From Motilimonas eburnea (lineage in GTDB: Bacteria; Pseudomonadota; Gammaproteobacteria; Enterobacterales; CBDFNC01), in the NCBI RefSeq assembly GCF_021295345.1, contig NZ_JAIMJB010000008.1, forward strand, positions 147,354 to 211,353: a stretch of DNA of 64,000 nt, given 5' to 3'. A model generated the notes under the pieces. It saw nothing but the letters and a program-made list of their open reading frames with translations, made no database searches and was not told the origin of the DNA. Numbering within the stretch: position 1 is the first letter of the stretch; the number at the start of each line of letters is the position of its first letter. The position numbers were made by a program, and so were the translations under genes. Positions 41,654 through 49,376 of the stretch are shown one piece after another.

Positions 41654-41893
41654 ATGAGGAAGCATTACACTGTATTAGGTGCCGTACTTAAATCGATCTC
41701 GGATGCTGTTGACGAAGGTGGAGAGCCACCGTTCAGGATTGTTATGAGCAAAAAAAACAAAGAGATATTTGATCAGGAAGCTGAAGATTCTGCTTGCTAC
41801 AGCGAAGTGGTTTTTGCTCTTTCATCAGCATCTATTTTTGTTGATGAAGATTGCTCGGACGATGAAGTTTATGCGACTTTACCAGTGCATTAA
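41654..41893 (+). CDS. small acidic hypothetical protein
   Basis: 79 residues from ATG 41654 preceded by GGAGGGGG; the longer frame from 41618 starts in repeated upstream DNA. Its acidic C-terminal half is DEDCSDDE. No family recognised. Confidence 0.5.
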   Translation: MRKHYTVLGAVLKSISDAVDEGGEPPFRIVMSKKNKEIFDQEAEDSACYSEVVFALSSASIFVDEDCSDDEVYATLPVH

Positions 41894-41911
41894 TTAAGGT
41901 TGGCAAGCATG

Positions 41912-41929
41912 ATTTTTGGCGCCAAAAAT
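41912..41929. repeat. 18-bp perfect palindrome
   Basis: ATTTTTGGCGCCAAAAAT is an uninterrupted palindrome 12 bases before the next start codon, overlapping the zone of its ribosome site. It could be an operator or, in RNA, a hairpin next to the Shine-Dalgarno sequence. Confidence 0.6.
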
Positions 41930-41940
41930 GGAGTTTAACC

Positions 41941-42396
41941 ATGGAATTTTTCAGGATTAATGAATTAATGACTAAACACGGTTTTGTGTTGCGCTCTTGG
42001 GATGACCGCTACAGCAAAGGTATCTGGGTTTGCATAGCACGTAATGGCTCCCTTCTTGAAGAAGTGGAGGATGCAAGTGATGCGGGTGATCTAGATATGA
42101 TTCCTGCTACAGATTTCATTCTTTCGCAGAATTGGCTACCAATTGTGGTAGGTAATGATCTGTGTGATGGGCTGAAAAAGCTTGAGAATCGCTTATCTGC
42201 ATTGCCAGAATCAGAGTTGACGAGATTATCGCAATGGTCAAAAGCTGTTGATGAAGTGCTTGAGCATTTAAAGGTAGTTACCAACTCTTCTACGGGTTAC
42301 GGAAGATGTGAGTTCAACCCTCTTTCAAATGATTTCCGTAAGGTTTGGGAATATGTAGATAAAGGGGCAAGTAATGAGAGGTTTAGAAAATGGTAA
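41941..42396 (+). CDS. hypothetical protein
   Basis: 151 residues, GGAG seven bases before the ATG. No signal, membrane helix or known motif; the middle is helical (LENRLSALPESELTRLSQW). It overlaps the next gene by seven bases, so the pair is co-translated. Confidence 0.55.
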   Translation: MEFFRINELMTKHGFVLRSWDDRYSKGIWVCIARNGSLLEEVEDASDAGDLDMIPATDFILSQNWLPIVVGNDLCDGLKKLENRLSALPESELTRLSQWSKAVDEVLEHLKVVTNSSTGYGRCEFNPLSNDFRKVWEYVDKGASNERFRKW

Positions 42397-42593
42397 CTAA
42401 AAAAGCAGTTTTTACGGGTGTTTTTTCCACAGTTTTAAGCGTTATTACGCTGTTTTTTCTATTAAAGAATGTCGGGGGCACAGGCAATGATGATCTTGAC
42501 GCGATGCTTCTGTATTTCCCATTTGTTATTGGTGCAGCCATTGGTTTTTATGTGGGGAAGTTCTTATCAAAGGTGAGTGATGGAGCACATTGA
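42390..42593 (+). CDS. small two-helix membrane protein
   Basis: 67 residues with GAGAGG upstream. Helices lie at about 6-27 (VFTGVFSTVLSVITLFFLL) and 40-60 (LLYFPFVIGAAIGFYVG), with an acidic loop between. It overlaps both neighbours slightly, forming a three-gene translational chain. Unknown function. Confidence 0.5.
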   Translation: MVTKKAVFTGVFSTVLSVITLFFLLKNVGGTGNDDLDAMLLYFPFVIGAAIGFYVGKFLSKVSDGAH

Positions 42594-43017
42594 GTCGAAA
42601 AATCATCCAGATTATCTAACAGCGGTTTGTAGGGGAATAATCGAACCTGGGATACTTCCTTTGACTAATGCACTGCAAAGCATAGGTTGTAACCCATTAG
42701 CAAGCTGTGAGGGTCATATAAAGCCAAAAAGTTGGTTTAGTTGGTTTATCCAACGCGAGCCTGTTAAACCGTATGTGCTTTTCTATGCAAGTGTTGATTT
42801 AGCCAAAGAAATTAATCGAGTGATTGAAAACTTCAGAACTTGGAAGTCCTTTTATAACTATCGGCTGACAGGCTATTTCCACCCAAAAAATGGCGCTTTA
42901 ATTTGGGTGATAGAGCCATGTGACGTAAGGCTTAAAGCTGGCAATGCGAATAGAAAATTGATTAATGCTGACATTGCTAACTTGGCAAATGAATTGTTAA
43001 GAGCATTTAATAACTAG
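42580..43017 (+). CDS. hypothetical protein with SCEGH motif
   Basis: 145 residues from ATG 42580. NALQSIGCNPLASCEGHIKPK ... PYVLFYASVDLA is a pattern seen in several uncharacterised bacterial proteins (Cys-Glu-Gly-His followed by a YVLF strand). The Cys and His could bind metal, but that is not shown. Last of the overlapping trio. Confidence 0.5.
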   Translation: MEHIESKNHPDYLTAVCRGIIEPGILPLTNALQSIGCNPLASCEGHIKPKSWFSWFIQREPVKPYVLFYASVDLAKEINRVIENFRTWKSFYNYRLTGYFHPKNGALIWVIEPCDVRLKAGNANRKLINADIANLANELLRAFNN

Positions 43018-43088
43018 GTTATTTGATTTTGTTCGCAAGTCTATCCAATTCACTGATTTAATCAGCACAATTAGCCTAAAGATTATCC

Positions 43089-43129
43089 TTTTGCATTTCA
43101 CCCCCCAAATTACGCCTTGAAGTGCAAAA
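43089..43129. repeat. recurrent imperfect inverted repeat, copy C
   Basis: TTTTGCATTTCA (43089-43100) and TGAAGTGCAAAA (43118-43129) are inverted with one mismatch around a CCCCCCAAATTACGCCT core. The element sits 55 bases upstream of the next start, and copy E at 45007-45047 is nearly identical. Confidence 0.65.
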
Positions 43130-43183
43130 ATAGGTGAAAAAATCCCGTTATTCTATTGCTAAAGCGATTAAGGGGAGATGGGT

Positions 43184-43441
43184 ATGTGTGAGCCTAACGA
43201 GTGTGCCACGGCCAAGGTATTAACCGATCAAGAATTGCTGACGTTGGCACTTGTGCAGTTACAATTTACTCCCAGCTTTGGTATCTCTGCTATCCAGCGT
43301 AATCTTCAGCTCAGTTATGGCAACGCGTTTCGCATTGCAGATCGGGGCCTAACTCTTGGCTTATTAACCCGCCCCTACGAATCATACCTTTTGTCATTAA
43401 CTGACAAGGGGCGCAGGTTGGCACAACAACATTCAGGGTGA
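43184..43441 (+). CDS. winged-helix protein, FtsK-gamma-like (copy 1)
   Basis: 85 residues from ATG 43184 (GGGGAG upstream; ATG 43178 also possible). LALVQLQFTPSFGISAIQRNLQLSYGNAFRIADRGLTLGLLTRP follows the winged-helix pattern of FtsK gamma domains (S.s.lQR...IgYnrA.ri...e..G.v). It should bind DNA. A near-identical copy lies at 45094-45354, about 1.9 kb downstream, within a tandem duplication. Confidence 0.65.
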   Translation: MCEPNECATAKVLTDQELLTLALVQLQFTPSFGISAIQRNLQLSYGNAFRIADRGLTLGLLTRPYESYLLSLTDKGRRLAQQHSG

Positions 43442-43444
43442 AAA

Positions 43445-44248
43445 ATGAAAAATATTGCTAATAACCAAAACCTCTCTATCTCAGGTACATGGATCACTCA
43501 GGACCGAGTTAATGTAACGAGCTTAACCTCAAAGATAGCTACTTGGGATTTAAACCAGCTCCAAGGGCTGACGACTTATGAGTGCGTCAAGGATGATGCT
43601 GCGCGCAAGAAGGCCGCTCACGCCTTAAAGTTACGGAACAATATGCTGACAGGCGCGATAGCTGGGGGGCTTTTTGATGCATCCAGTGGCGAGGACTCTG
43701 TGCTAGACGGCGTGATTTATGGCGCGATGTTTGGTGCTATCAGTACCGGTAGTCCCGACGAAGGGGTTGGAAAAGTTGGTTTGGTGTTCTGGGATGGCAG
43801 TTACTTGGCTTTAGAAGTGAACTCGGCTGAGTTCACATTGCTGCAGACCATAGCTGAATCCAATAGTTTAAAAACTAGCCCCGCCCCCGCCCCCGCGTGC
43901 ATTAAACGCAGTTTATCGCGAAAGGAAATGGAAGATATTTTGCGAGATCGAGCATTGAGTGACTTGTATTATTCAATTATTACGGCTGTGTTCCTGTTGG
44001 TTGGGGCAAATACCGTGCCTAGTTTATTCAATGATAGTATTGCGCTAGCAAAATTTGGTTTGTCGCCCGATACCCTGTCTACGTTAATGCTATTTCCTAG
44101 TGTCCTCACCGCCGCAGTCATGCTTGTGAAGGGGTTTTTAAAACAGTTGAATTTGGATAACTACTTTCGATCAGCGGCTGAGAAGGAAGCGTTTAAGCAA
44201 GCTGATCTTCTCACGAATTCTCACGGTAGCCAGCAACTAATTCGGTAG
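43445..44248 (+). CDS. glycine-zipper protein with C-terminal membrane helices
   Basis: 267 residues, three bases after the previous stop. The start (NIANNQNLSISGTWIT) recurs as the tail of the 39458 protein. A Gly-rich segment (GAIAGGLFDASSGEDSVLDGVIYGAMFGAI) could be a glycine zipper. Two C-terminal membrane helices follow (about 183-203 and 216-236). The gene is missing from the second duplication unit, where only a short stub follows the winged-helix gene. Confidence 0.55.
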   Translation: MKNIANNQNLSISGTWITQDRVNVTSLTSKIATWDLNQLQGLTTYECVKDDAARKKAAHALKLRNNMLTGAIAGGLFDASSGEDSVLDGVIYGAMFGAISTGSPDEGVGKVGLVFWDGSYLALEVNSAEFTLLQTIAESNSLKTSPAPAPACIKRSLSRKEMEDILRDRALSDLYYSIITAVFLLVGANTVPSLFNDSIALAKFGLSPDTLSTLMLFPSVLTAAVMLVKGFLKQLNLDNYFRSAAEKEAFKQADLLTNSHGSQQLIR

Positions 44249-44280
44249 CTCCTTTTAGTAATTCAGGTAATTTCACTACC

Positions 44281-44316
44281 AGCCCCAAATTACCCCTTGG
44301 AATGCAATTTGGGGCT
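44281..44316. repeat. recurrent palindromic element, copy D
   Basis: AGCCCCAAATT (44281-44291) and its exact complement AATTTGGGGCT (44306-44316) form an 11-bp stem. There is no T-run. It lies 47 bases upstream of the next ATG. Confidence 0.65.
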
Positions 44317-44362
44317 CTGAATGGCATATAAAATAAGCTTATTTGAAAGCAAGGAATTGTTC

Positions 44363-44572
44363 ATGAGGAATTGGATTAGTGATTGTCATCCAGCTGTATT
44401 GATTGGCGCTATAGCGACACCGATTGCCTGTTTTTTGCTGTCCATACTGCTGTTTGCTGTGGACTTGCGGCCACAATTTTGGCTGGTGACCTTGATAGGG
44501 ATAGCGATTAGCTATCTGGCCTCGTACCTACATTGGTCGATACGCGAGCGTTTTATTCGCGGCGGTCAGTAG
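44363..44572 (+). CDS. small two-helix membrane protein (copy 1)
   Basis: 69 residues from ATG 44363 (AAGGA seven bases upstream). Two helices (AVLIGAIATPIACFLLSILL and FWLVTLIGIAISYLASYL) and a basic tail (SIRERFIRGG). Copy 2 at 45516-45725 differs at only a few residues. Unknown function. Confidence 0.55.
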   Translation: MRNWISDCHPAVLIGAIATPIACFLLSILLFAVDLRPQFWLVTLIGIAISYLASYLHWSIRERFIRGGQ

Positions 44573-44599
44573 TCTAATCATTCAATTGGAGATGTGATT

Positions 44600-44896
44600 A
44601 TGTCAGGCCCTGACAAATTTTTTTGCATGGTGGCGGCGGTTTTTATTACCGTGTTTGTTTTGGCTTTGGGTTTACCTCAAATACGGTTAGATAAGTACGC
44701 AGAGTTAGCTCAAAGTGCTGAACGCTGTCCAACCACGTTTAGTGAAGGTAATTTTGAAAAAGTTAACCACTTTGAGTACTTCATCTACTCTTTCCAGTGT
44801 GATGACGAAGCGCAAGAGATTAAGCGTGCTGCTGAGTTACAAAAAATTGCTGAAATTAAGGATGAACTAGCCACCGTGCAACAGGCGCGTAAATAG
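44600..44896 (+). CDS. small anchored protein (copy 1)
   Basis: 98 residues; GGAG lies eight bases before ATG 44600. One N-terminal helix (CMVAAVFITVFVLALGLP) is followed by a soluble part with two Cys and a C-terminal coiled coil (IKRAAELQKIAEIKDELATV). Paralogue at 45752-46051, more diverged than the other duplicated genes. Confidence 0.55.
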   Translation: MSGPDKFFCMVAAVFITVFVLALGLPQIRLDKYAELAQSAERCPTTFSEGNFEKVNHFEYFIYSFQCDDEAQEIKRAAELQKIAEIKDELATVQQARK

Positions 44897-45006
44897 GATG
44901 TGGCCATGAAACGAATTAAAGCGACGTATAACTTGGTTATTTGATTTTGTTCGCAAGTCTATCCAATTCACTGATTTAATCAGCACAATTAGCCTAAAGA
45001 TTATCC

Positions 45007-45047
45007 TTTTGCATTTCACCCCCCAAATTAAGCCTTGAAGTGCAAAA
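45007..45047. repeat. recurrent imperfect inverted repeat, copy E
   Basis: Arms TTTTGCATTTCA (45007-45018) and TGAAGTGCAAAA (45036-45047) around CCCCCCAAATTAAGCCT. It lies 46 bases upstream of the next start and is near identical to copy C. Confidence 0.65.
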
Positions 45048-45093
45048 TTCAGTGAAAAAATCCCGTTATTCTATAGCTAATAAGGGGGAATAC

Positions 45094-45354
45094 ATGGGTG
45101 AGTCTAACAGCGAGTGTGCCACGGGCAAGGTGTTAACCGATCAAGAACTGCTGACGCTGGCACTTGTGCAGTTACAATTTACTCCCAGCTTTGGTATCTC
45201 TGCTATCCAGCGTAATCTTCAGCTCAGTTATGGCAACGCGTTTCGCATTGTAGATCGCGGTCTAACACTTGGCTTATTAACCCGCCCCTACGAATCATAC
45301 CTTTTGTCATTAACTGATAAAGGACGCCGGTTGGCACAACAACATTCAGGGTGA
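45094..45354 (+). CDS. winged-helix protein, FtsK-gamma-like (copy 2)
   Basis: 86 residues from ATG 45094 preceded by AGGGGGA; the upstream frame from 45040 runs through copy E and is rejected. Nearly identical to 43184-43441 except at the N-terminus (GESNSECATGK). Several codon changes are synonymous, so both copies appear to have been under selection. Confidence 0.65.
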   Translation: MGESNSECATGKVLTDQELLTLALVQLQFTPSFGISAIQRNLQLSYGNAFRIVDRGLTLGLLTRPYESYLLSLTDKGRRLAQQHSG

Positions 45355-45433
45355 GAAATGAAAATTATCTCGGAGCGTATTCTTGGCCGTTGTTAGCCTT
45401 TACTGAGCAATAAATCCCATTAATCTCACCACC

Positions 45434-45469
45434 AGCCCCAAATTACCCCTTGGAATGCAATTTGGGGCT
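45434..45469. repeat. recurrent palindromic element, copy F
   Basis: Same 11-bp AGCCCCAAATT/AATTTGGGGCT stem as copy D, 46 bases upstream of the duplicated membrane protein gene. Confidence 0.65.
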
Positions 45470-45515
45470 CTGAATGGCATATAAAATAAGCTTATTTGAA
45501 AGCAAGGAATTGTTC

Positions 45516-45725
45516 ATGAGGAATTGGATTAGTGATTGTCATCCAGCTGTATTGATTGGCGCTATAGCGACACCGATTGCCTGTTTTTTGCTGTCCATAC
45601 TGCTGTTTGCTGTGGACTTGCGGCCACAATTTTGGCTGGTGACCTTGATAGGGATAGCGATTAGTTATCTGGCCGCATACCTATATTGGTCGATACGTGA
45701 GCGATACATTCGCGGCGGTCAGTAG
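45516..45725 (+). CDS. small two-helix membrane protein (copy 2)
   Basis: 69 residues from ATG 45516, almost the same as 44363-44572; differences are AAYLYWS for ASYLHWS and ERYIRGG for ERFIRGG. Second member of the tandem duplication. Confidence 0.55.
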   Translation: MRNWISDCHPAVLIGAIATPIACFLLSILLFAVDLRPQFWLVTLIGIAISYLAAYLYWSIRERYIRGGQ

Positions 45726-45751
45726 TCTAATCATTCAATTGGAGATGGATT

Positions 45752-46051
45752 ATGTATAACGTTGACAAAGCTGCATGCATGATAGCGGCTGTTTTTATTA
45801 CCGTGTTGGTTTTGGCTTTTGGTTTGCCCAAAATAGGGTCAGATGACTACACAGAGTTAGCTCAAACTGCCGAACTCTGTCCAACCACGTTTTTTGAGAC
45901 TAATTTTGAAAAAGTTAACCGCTTTGAACACCTCATCTATCTTTACTGGTGTGATGACGAAGAGCAAGAGAGGCAACTGGATGCTGCATTACAAAAAATT
46001 GCTGAAGTTAAGGCTGAGCTAGCCATCGCGCAACAGGCATCTAAACGCTGA
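45752..46051 (+). CDS. small anchored protein (copy 2)
   Basis: 99 residues, GGAG upstream. N-terminal helix CMIAAVFITVLVLAFGLP, then a Cys-containing soluble part and a coiled-coil tail, parallel to 44600-44896 with many substitutions. Confidence 0.55.
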   Translation: MYNVDKAACMIAAVFITVLVLAFGLPKIGSDDYTELAQTAELCPTTFFETNFEKVNRFEHLIYLYWCDDEEQERQLDAALQKIAEVKAELAIAQQASKR

Positions 46052-46129
46052 GAAGGCAAAGTAGGCAATAATCAAAGCTGAGTTAAACTTTCCACTAGCT
46101 CAGTCATTCTATTTGAAAGGAGCGTCATC

Positions 46130-46438
46130 ATGGATTGGTTACAATTTATACAAGATAATATCCTCGCTATTTCTGTGTTGATTGCATTAGGGCTGGGGCT
46201 GCAAAACATCCTCCAACGAAGAAAGTCAACTCAAGAGCTTGAGCGAGATTTGGCCGAGCCGGAGGCGAAACCAACCAAACTGAACTCGTTGAGTTGGCTC
46301 GAAATGGCTGCTTTTGCGTGCTGGGTCATTGGAGGCATTGCGTTATTTGCTTTTGATTCAAAAGTATCAATGCTGTTTTTCGGATTCTGTATCAGTTTTT
46401 ATGCCTGTATCTTTTTGGAGAAGTTGTTAAGCCGCTAG
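46130..46438 (+). CDS. membrane protein
   Basis: 102 residues with AAGGAG seven bases before the ATG. One N-terminal helix (ILAISVLIALGLGL), a charged linker, then two more helices (MAAFACWVIGGIALFAF and SMLFFGFCISFYACIFL). Unknown family; last membrane gene of the array. Confidence 0.55.
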   Translation: MDWLQFIQDNILAISVLIALGLGLQNILQRRKSTQELERDLAEPEAKPTKLNSLSWLEMAAFACWVIGGIALFAFDSKVSMLFFGFCISFYACIFLEKLLSR

Positions 46439-46474
46439 TGGAAATAACGAAAAAATAAGACGTGGAGGTGCTTC

Positions 46475-46642
46475 GTGAAAGTACAAAACTATATGCTCAC
46501 CGCAGATGTGGAAGTGATATGTCCCCATTGCGGGTCACTTGAATCAGGTTTTGTTGGAAATCCAGCTGGCGGCGAATTTGTGTGTGATAGCTGCGGCCAA
46601 CCATATCAAGTACACAAAGAGGCTGATATCGAGTTCAAATAG
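46475..46642 (+). CDS. small zinc-ribbon protein
   Basis: 55 residues from GTG 46475 (GGAGG upstream). CPHCGSLESGFVGNP ... FVCDSCGQPYQV gives two CxxC knuckles 21 residues apart, a rubredoxin-like zinc ribbon. Probably a nucleic-acid or protein-binding adaptor. Confidence 0.6.
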   Translation: MKVQNYMLTADVEVICPHCGSLESGFVGNPAGGEFVCDSCGQPYQVHKEADIEFK

Positions 46643-46664
46643 CATCCCCACCATTCCACACCCG

Positions 46665-46682
46665 CCCGTGCTAAAGCACGGG
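46665..46682. repeat. GC-rich hairpin (possible IS200/605-type end)
   Basis: CCCGTGCTAAAGCACGGG is a perfect stem with a small loop. It has no T-run. Similar hairpins occur at subterminal ends of IS200/IS605-type elements, so it may be a relic of one; a terminator for the upstream gene is the alternative. Confidence 0.4.
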
Positions 46683-46811
46683 TCTTGTATCACACCATGT
46701 AGTGTCTAAGAGAAAAAATATCACTAAATGTTGTGCTTATCTTGAAAATCGCAACCGTTATCCCCACCTAAGGAGTCACTATATCGGCAGCATATTACTG
46801 GTAATACCGAA

Positions 46812-46864
46812 TTGTTATAACATGTTGACACTTGCAATGTTTGGCGTACACTTGTTATAACAAG
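46812..46864 (+). promoter_or_regulatory. promoter and operators of the mazEF-like operon
   Basis: TTGACA (46825-46830), 16 bases, TACACT (46847-46852). TTGTTATAACA (46812-46822) and the fuller palindrome CTTGTTATAACAAG (46851-46864) flank and overlap the promoter. Two copies of one palindrome around the start site fit autorepression by the antitoxin. Confidence 0.65.
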
Positions 46865-46886
46865 TTGCAACAAGCGAGAGGGCGCT

Positions 46887-47141
46887 ATGGAAACTTCAAT
46901 TAGAAATATAGGCAACTCAAAAGGAGTCGTTATTCCTAAGAAGTTGCTTGATGAATTAAACGCTGATACTGGCGACAAAATGAATATGACCGTTGAGGAT
47001 GGTAAGTTTGTTATGTGTCCCGTTAAATCAAAGCCACGCTATAAACTGGCTGATTTACTGGCGCAATGTGACGATTCCGCACCAATGCCAGAAGAATTAA
47101 CCGAGTGGAATAATGCGCAATCAGTAGGAAAAGAGATTTAA
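46887..47141 (+). CDS. MazE/AbrB-type antitoxin
   Basis: 84 residues. METSIRNIGNSKGVVIPKKLLDEL is the swapped-hairpin AbrB/MazE DNA-binding domain (with the usual NS.G..IPK). The C-terminal part is acidic and probably the toxin-binding tail. It ends directly before the toxin ATG. Confidence 0.88.
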   Translation: METSIRNIGNSKGVVIPKKLLDELNADTGDKMNMTVEDGKFVMCPVKSKPRYKLADLLAQCDDSAPMPEELTEWNNAQSVGKEI

Positions 47142-47483
47142 ATGGCTGTATATGAACGAGGTGATATTGTAAGAGCCTGTCTTAACCCTACCGCTGGCAA
47201 CGAAATGCAAGGTGAAATGCGTCCTTGTCTGGTTATATCGCCAAAGGCATTTAACCGCTTAGGGCTAACACTGATTGCTCCAATCACACAAGGCGGTAAC
47301 TACTCAAGATTTAAAGGTTTTTCAATCACCTTGATGGGAGCAGGAACCGAGACGCAAGGCGTGGTATTGGTTAACGGGATTCGCTCCATTGACTTAAACG
47401 CTCGTAAGGCGAAAAAGGTAGAAGCTGCACCGAGTGAAATTGTAGATGAAGCACTGGCTATGCTAAGTGCGATTCTGGACTAG
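47142..47483 (+). CDS. MazF/PemK-family endoribonuclease toxin
   Basis: 113 residues. YERGDIVRACLNPTAGNEMQGEMRPCLVISP is the MazF N-terminal core (GDIV...P..G.E..G.RPclVis) and VLVNGIRSIDLNARKAKKV contains the Thr/Ser-Arg helix region. It would cut mRNA when the antitoxin is lost. Adjacent to the antitoxin gene with no gap. Confidence 0.9.
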   Translation: MAVYERGDIVRACLNPTAGNEMQGEMRPCLVISPKAFNRLGLTLIAPITQGGNYSRFKGFSITLMGAGTETQGVVLVNGIRSIDLNARKAKKVEAAPSEIVDEALAMLSAILD

Positions 47484-47551
47484 ATTTCGCTGCGAGAATG
47501 TCAGTGAAGTGTTTTATACAGGCGGCAACAACATTGCTGAGTTCCCTACAA

Positions 47552-47605
47552 TTGACACCCTCTCCTTCGTAAACGAAGGGGATTCCTGTTAGGGGTTAAC
47601 TTGTT
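47552..47605 (-). mobile_element. solo right end of an IS1341-type element
   Basis: Read on the minus strand, this segment (TTGGCAACAAGTTAAC, CCTAACAGGAATCC, CTTCGTTTACGAAGG, ending GTGTCAA) matches the right end of the complete tnpB element at about 52130-52183, with a few changes. It includes the subterminal hairpin and the TCAA end. No tnpB or left end is attached, so it is a relic or a minimal derivative that could still encode a guide-RNA scaffold. Confidence 0.7.
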
Positions 47606-47811
47606 GCCAACTTAAAACTGACTGATGGCCATATAACCACACACCATTTTCATTTGAGAGCCCGAGTTCTGAGCGATCATTGCTTCTAGTGTTCGTAAAA
47701 GCCCCATTCTTATCTTGCCTTATTATTAAACCCAGTAGCGGCCTATGCAGCTCATAGTACCTTGTATTGGTGATACAAATCATTTGATTGTAACTAATTT
47801 AAGGAGTTCGC

Positions 47812-47952
47812 ATGCAATATACAGAAAGCGAAACTAGCATAGGGCATTGTTTGGTTGGCATCATTTGTTTAGCCGTGGGTATTGCTCTGCTTCCGAGTCA
47901 TTGGCCCAGTGGCGCACTTCTGCTAGCGGTTGCCATCGCTTTGTTGGTCTAA
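47812..47952 (+). CDS. 46-residue membrane peptide
   Basis: ATG 47812 with AAGGAG five bases upstream. The peptide has two short hydrophobic stretches (CLVGIICLAVGIALL and GALLLAVAIALLV). It fills the gap after the solo IS end. A minus-strand open frame over 47589-47783 ends inside IS sequence and may be a truncated gene. Confidence 0.55.
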   Translation: MQYTESETSIGHCLVGIICLAVGIALLPSHWPSGALLLAVAIALLV

Positions 47953-48251
47953 TGCCACACCCTGACACCTTCGCCGTTGTGCCGGTCATGGATTGACTGG
48001 ATATAACTATCACGAAAGCGAAGCTTTTTGCTGTCATAGAGGAACATCGAGGTACACAGGCCCAGAATGCAATGGTAGTGATAAACGCCAAAGCCTTTTA
48101 ACCGGATACCTACAGGCAGTTGTTGTGTTTCTGTGAAGGTATAGGCCTCTCGCTCCACCGTATTGAAATCATCGTCGCTCTCAATGACATATTTTTGGCT
48201 AAGCTGTTGATCGTTCTCATCCACCAGCCAAGCTAACTTTTGTGATTGCAT
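47949..48251 (-). CDS. hypothetical protein
   Basis: 100 residues; AGGAG lies eight bases before ATG 48251. No signal or helix; a mixed beta pattern (YVIESDDDFNTVEREAYTF). Lies just downstream of the CoiA-like gene and may share its transcript. Confidence 0.5.
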   Translation of the reverse strand: MQSQKLAWLVDENDQQLSQKYVIESDDDFNTVEREAYTFTETQQLPVGIRLKGFGVYHYHCILGLCTSMFLYDSKKLRFRDSYIQSIHDRHNGEGVRVWH

Positions 48252-48276
48252 TCCTTTGCTCCTAGCTCGTACCTAA

Positions 48277-49311
48277 CTAATAGAATGATAGCCCAGGTTT
48301 ACCATTGAAAAACCATTTGCCCTTAACAGGGAGAGCTTCTGGTGAAAATGTCCAATCAATAACCAAGTACCTCTCTTCTTCGTCGAAATACTTAAACTGG
48401 TAAAAATTACCTTGCAGGGCGTCGCAGTGAATACAACCGTTAGAAATGTAGGCACCTCCCTGTTTTTTGCTAAAACGCTCTTTTATCACTCCAATACCAT
48501 GGCTTGAAAGTGTTTGCTTTGGTATGTGATTGGCGACCCACTGTGCTACCGCTTCATCTGTGAAATTTTGATGTGATATTGGCTGGCCATCGGTGTCATG
48601 TAACACAACGGAAGTCACAACATTTGTGAATTGCTTACACTTCCAGCATTTTTCTTCTATGTAGGATACATGAGCAAGCATTTGTTGGTTGGGCTTAGGG
48701 AGCCAAGCCAGCTTTCGAGTGAGCATTCCCCGGATGAACTCATCAACTGGGGTTTCGTATCGGGCGATTATGAACTGCCCATCTTTATGTTTAAAGCCGA
48801 AGTAAGGTAAACGCTCAGCTTCAATAAAGCTGCTATCGGAAATGCTTTTTCTACCAGAAAGTCGAAATAACCAAGCACACCTTACCCCCGAATTAGCGTA
48901 TTTTTCGGTGCGTCTCAGGTACTCTCCGTTGGTTTGGTGAGACCATTGCACTTCAAAAGCGAGTTTGGAGGTACCTTTTTGGCAAAACACATCTGCGATC
49001 CATTGTTCACCGTCTTTGGTTTGGCCAGCGTGTTCAGTCGTAACCGACCAACCATACTCTTGTGCGATCTTTGCAATCAGGAATTTTAAATAAAGATGCT
49101 CTTTCGTTTCTTGGTTCTCAGTGCAGTCACCCTTTCTTAGATGTGCAAAGTATTGGGTACCTAGCTTACTGGTCTTTGGGACGGCTTTAGCCTGACAGCA
49201 TGGCATTAAAAGCGATTGGTTCTTGTATGACGCTTTTAAGTTGATCCATTCTTCATGATCGAGGTTGAAGGATTGTATCGATTGCGTTTCTAAAATAGCC
49301 CTTAGAGGCAT
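48277..49311 (-). CDS. CoiA-like nuclease-domain protein (1)
   Basis: 344 residues. QYFAHLRKGDCTENQETKEHLYLKFLIAKIA (FAH...H..LK), then WIADVFCQKGTSKLAFEVQWS (D and ExQ) and RCAWLFRLS match the competence CoiA-like restriction-endonuclease fold (PD-(D/E)XK superfamily, ExQ variant). Two CxxC pairs occur in the C-terminal half (CWKC and CIHC), suggesting a zinc site. A DNase role is inferred. Confidence 0.65.
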   Translation of the reverse strand: MPLRAILETQSIQSFNLDHEEWINLKASYKNQSLLMPCCQAKAVPKTSKLGTQYFAHLRKGDCTENQETKEHLYLKFLIAKIAQEYGWSVTTEHAGQTKDGEQWIADVFCQKGTSKLAFEVQWSHQTNGEYLRRTEKYANSGVRCAWLFRLSGRKSISDSSFIEAERLPYFGFKHKDGQFIIARYETPVDEFIRGMLTRKLAWLPKPNQQMLAHVSYIEEKCWKCKQFTNVVTSVVLHDTDGQPISHQNFTDEAVAQWVANHIPKQTLSSHGIGVIKERFSKKQGGAYISNGCIHCDALQGNFYQFKYFDEEERYLVIDWTFSPEALPVKGKWFFNGKPGLSFY

Positions 49312-49376
49312 TGCTGGCTCCTTTATGTCAATAGGCTACAGCTCAAGGGATTATGATGACAATATATTATTTATAT

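Noticed and set aside
36501..46642. Chromosomal integron cassette array
   Set aside because: Gene size and orientation fit, but no attC sites with GTTRRRY/RYYYAAC ends were found and no integron integrase is present. The recurrent palindromes are a different element.
47589..47783. 64-codon minus-strand frame next to the solo IS end
   Set aside because: Its last codons lie in IS sequence and it has no recognisable domain. At best a truncated gene, too weak to annotate.
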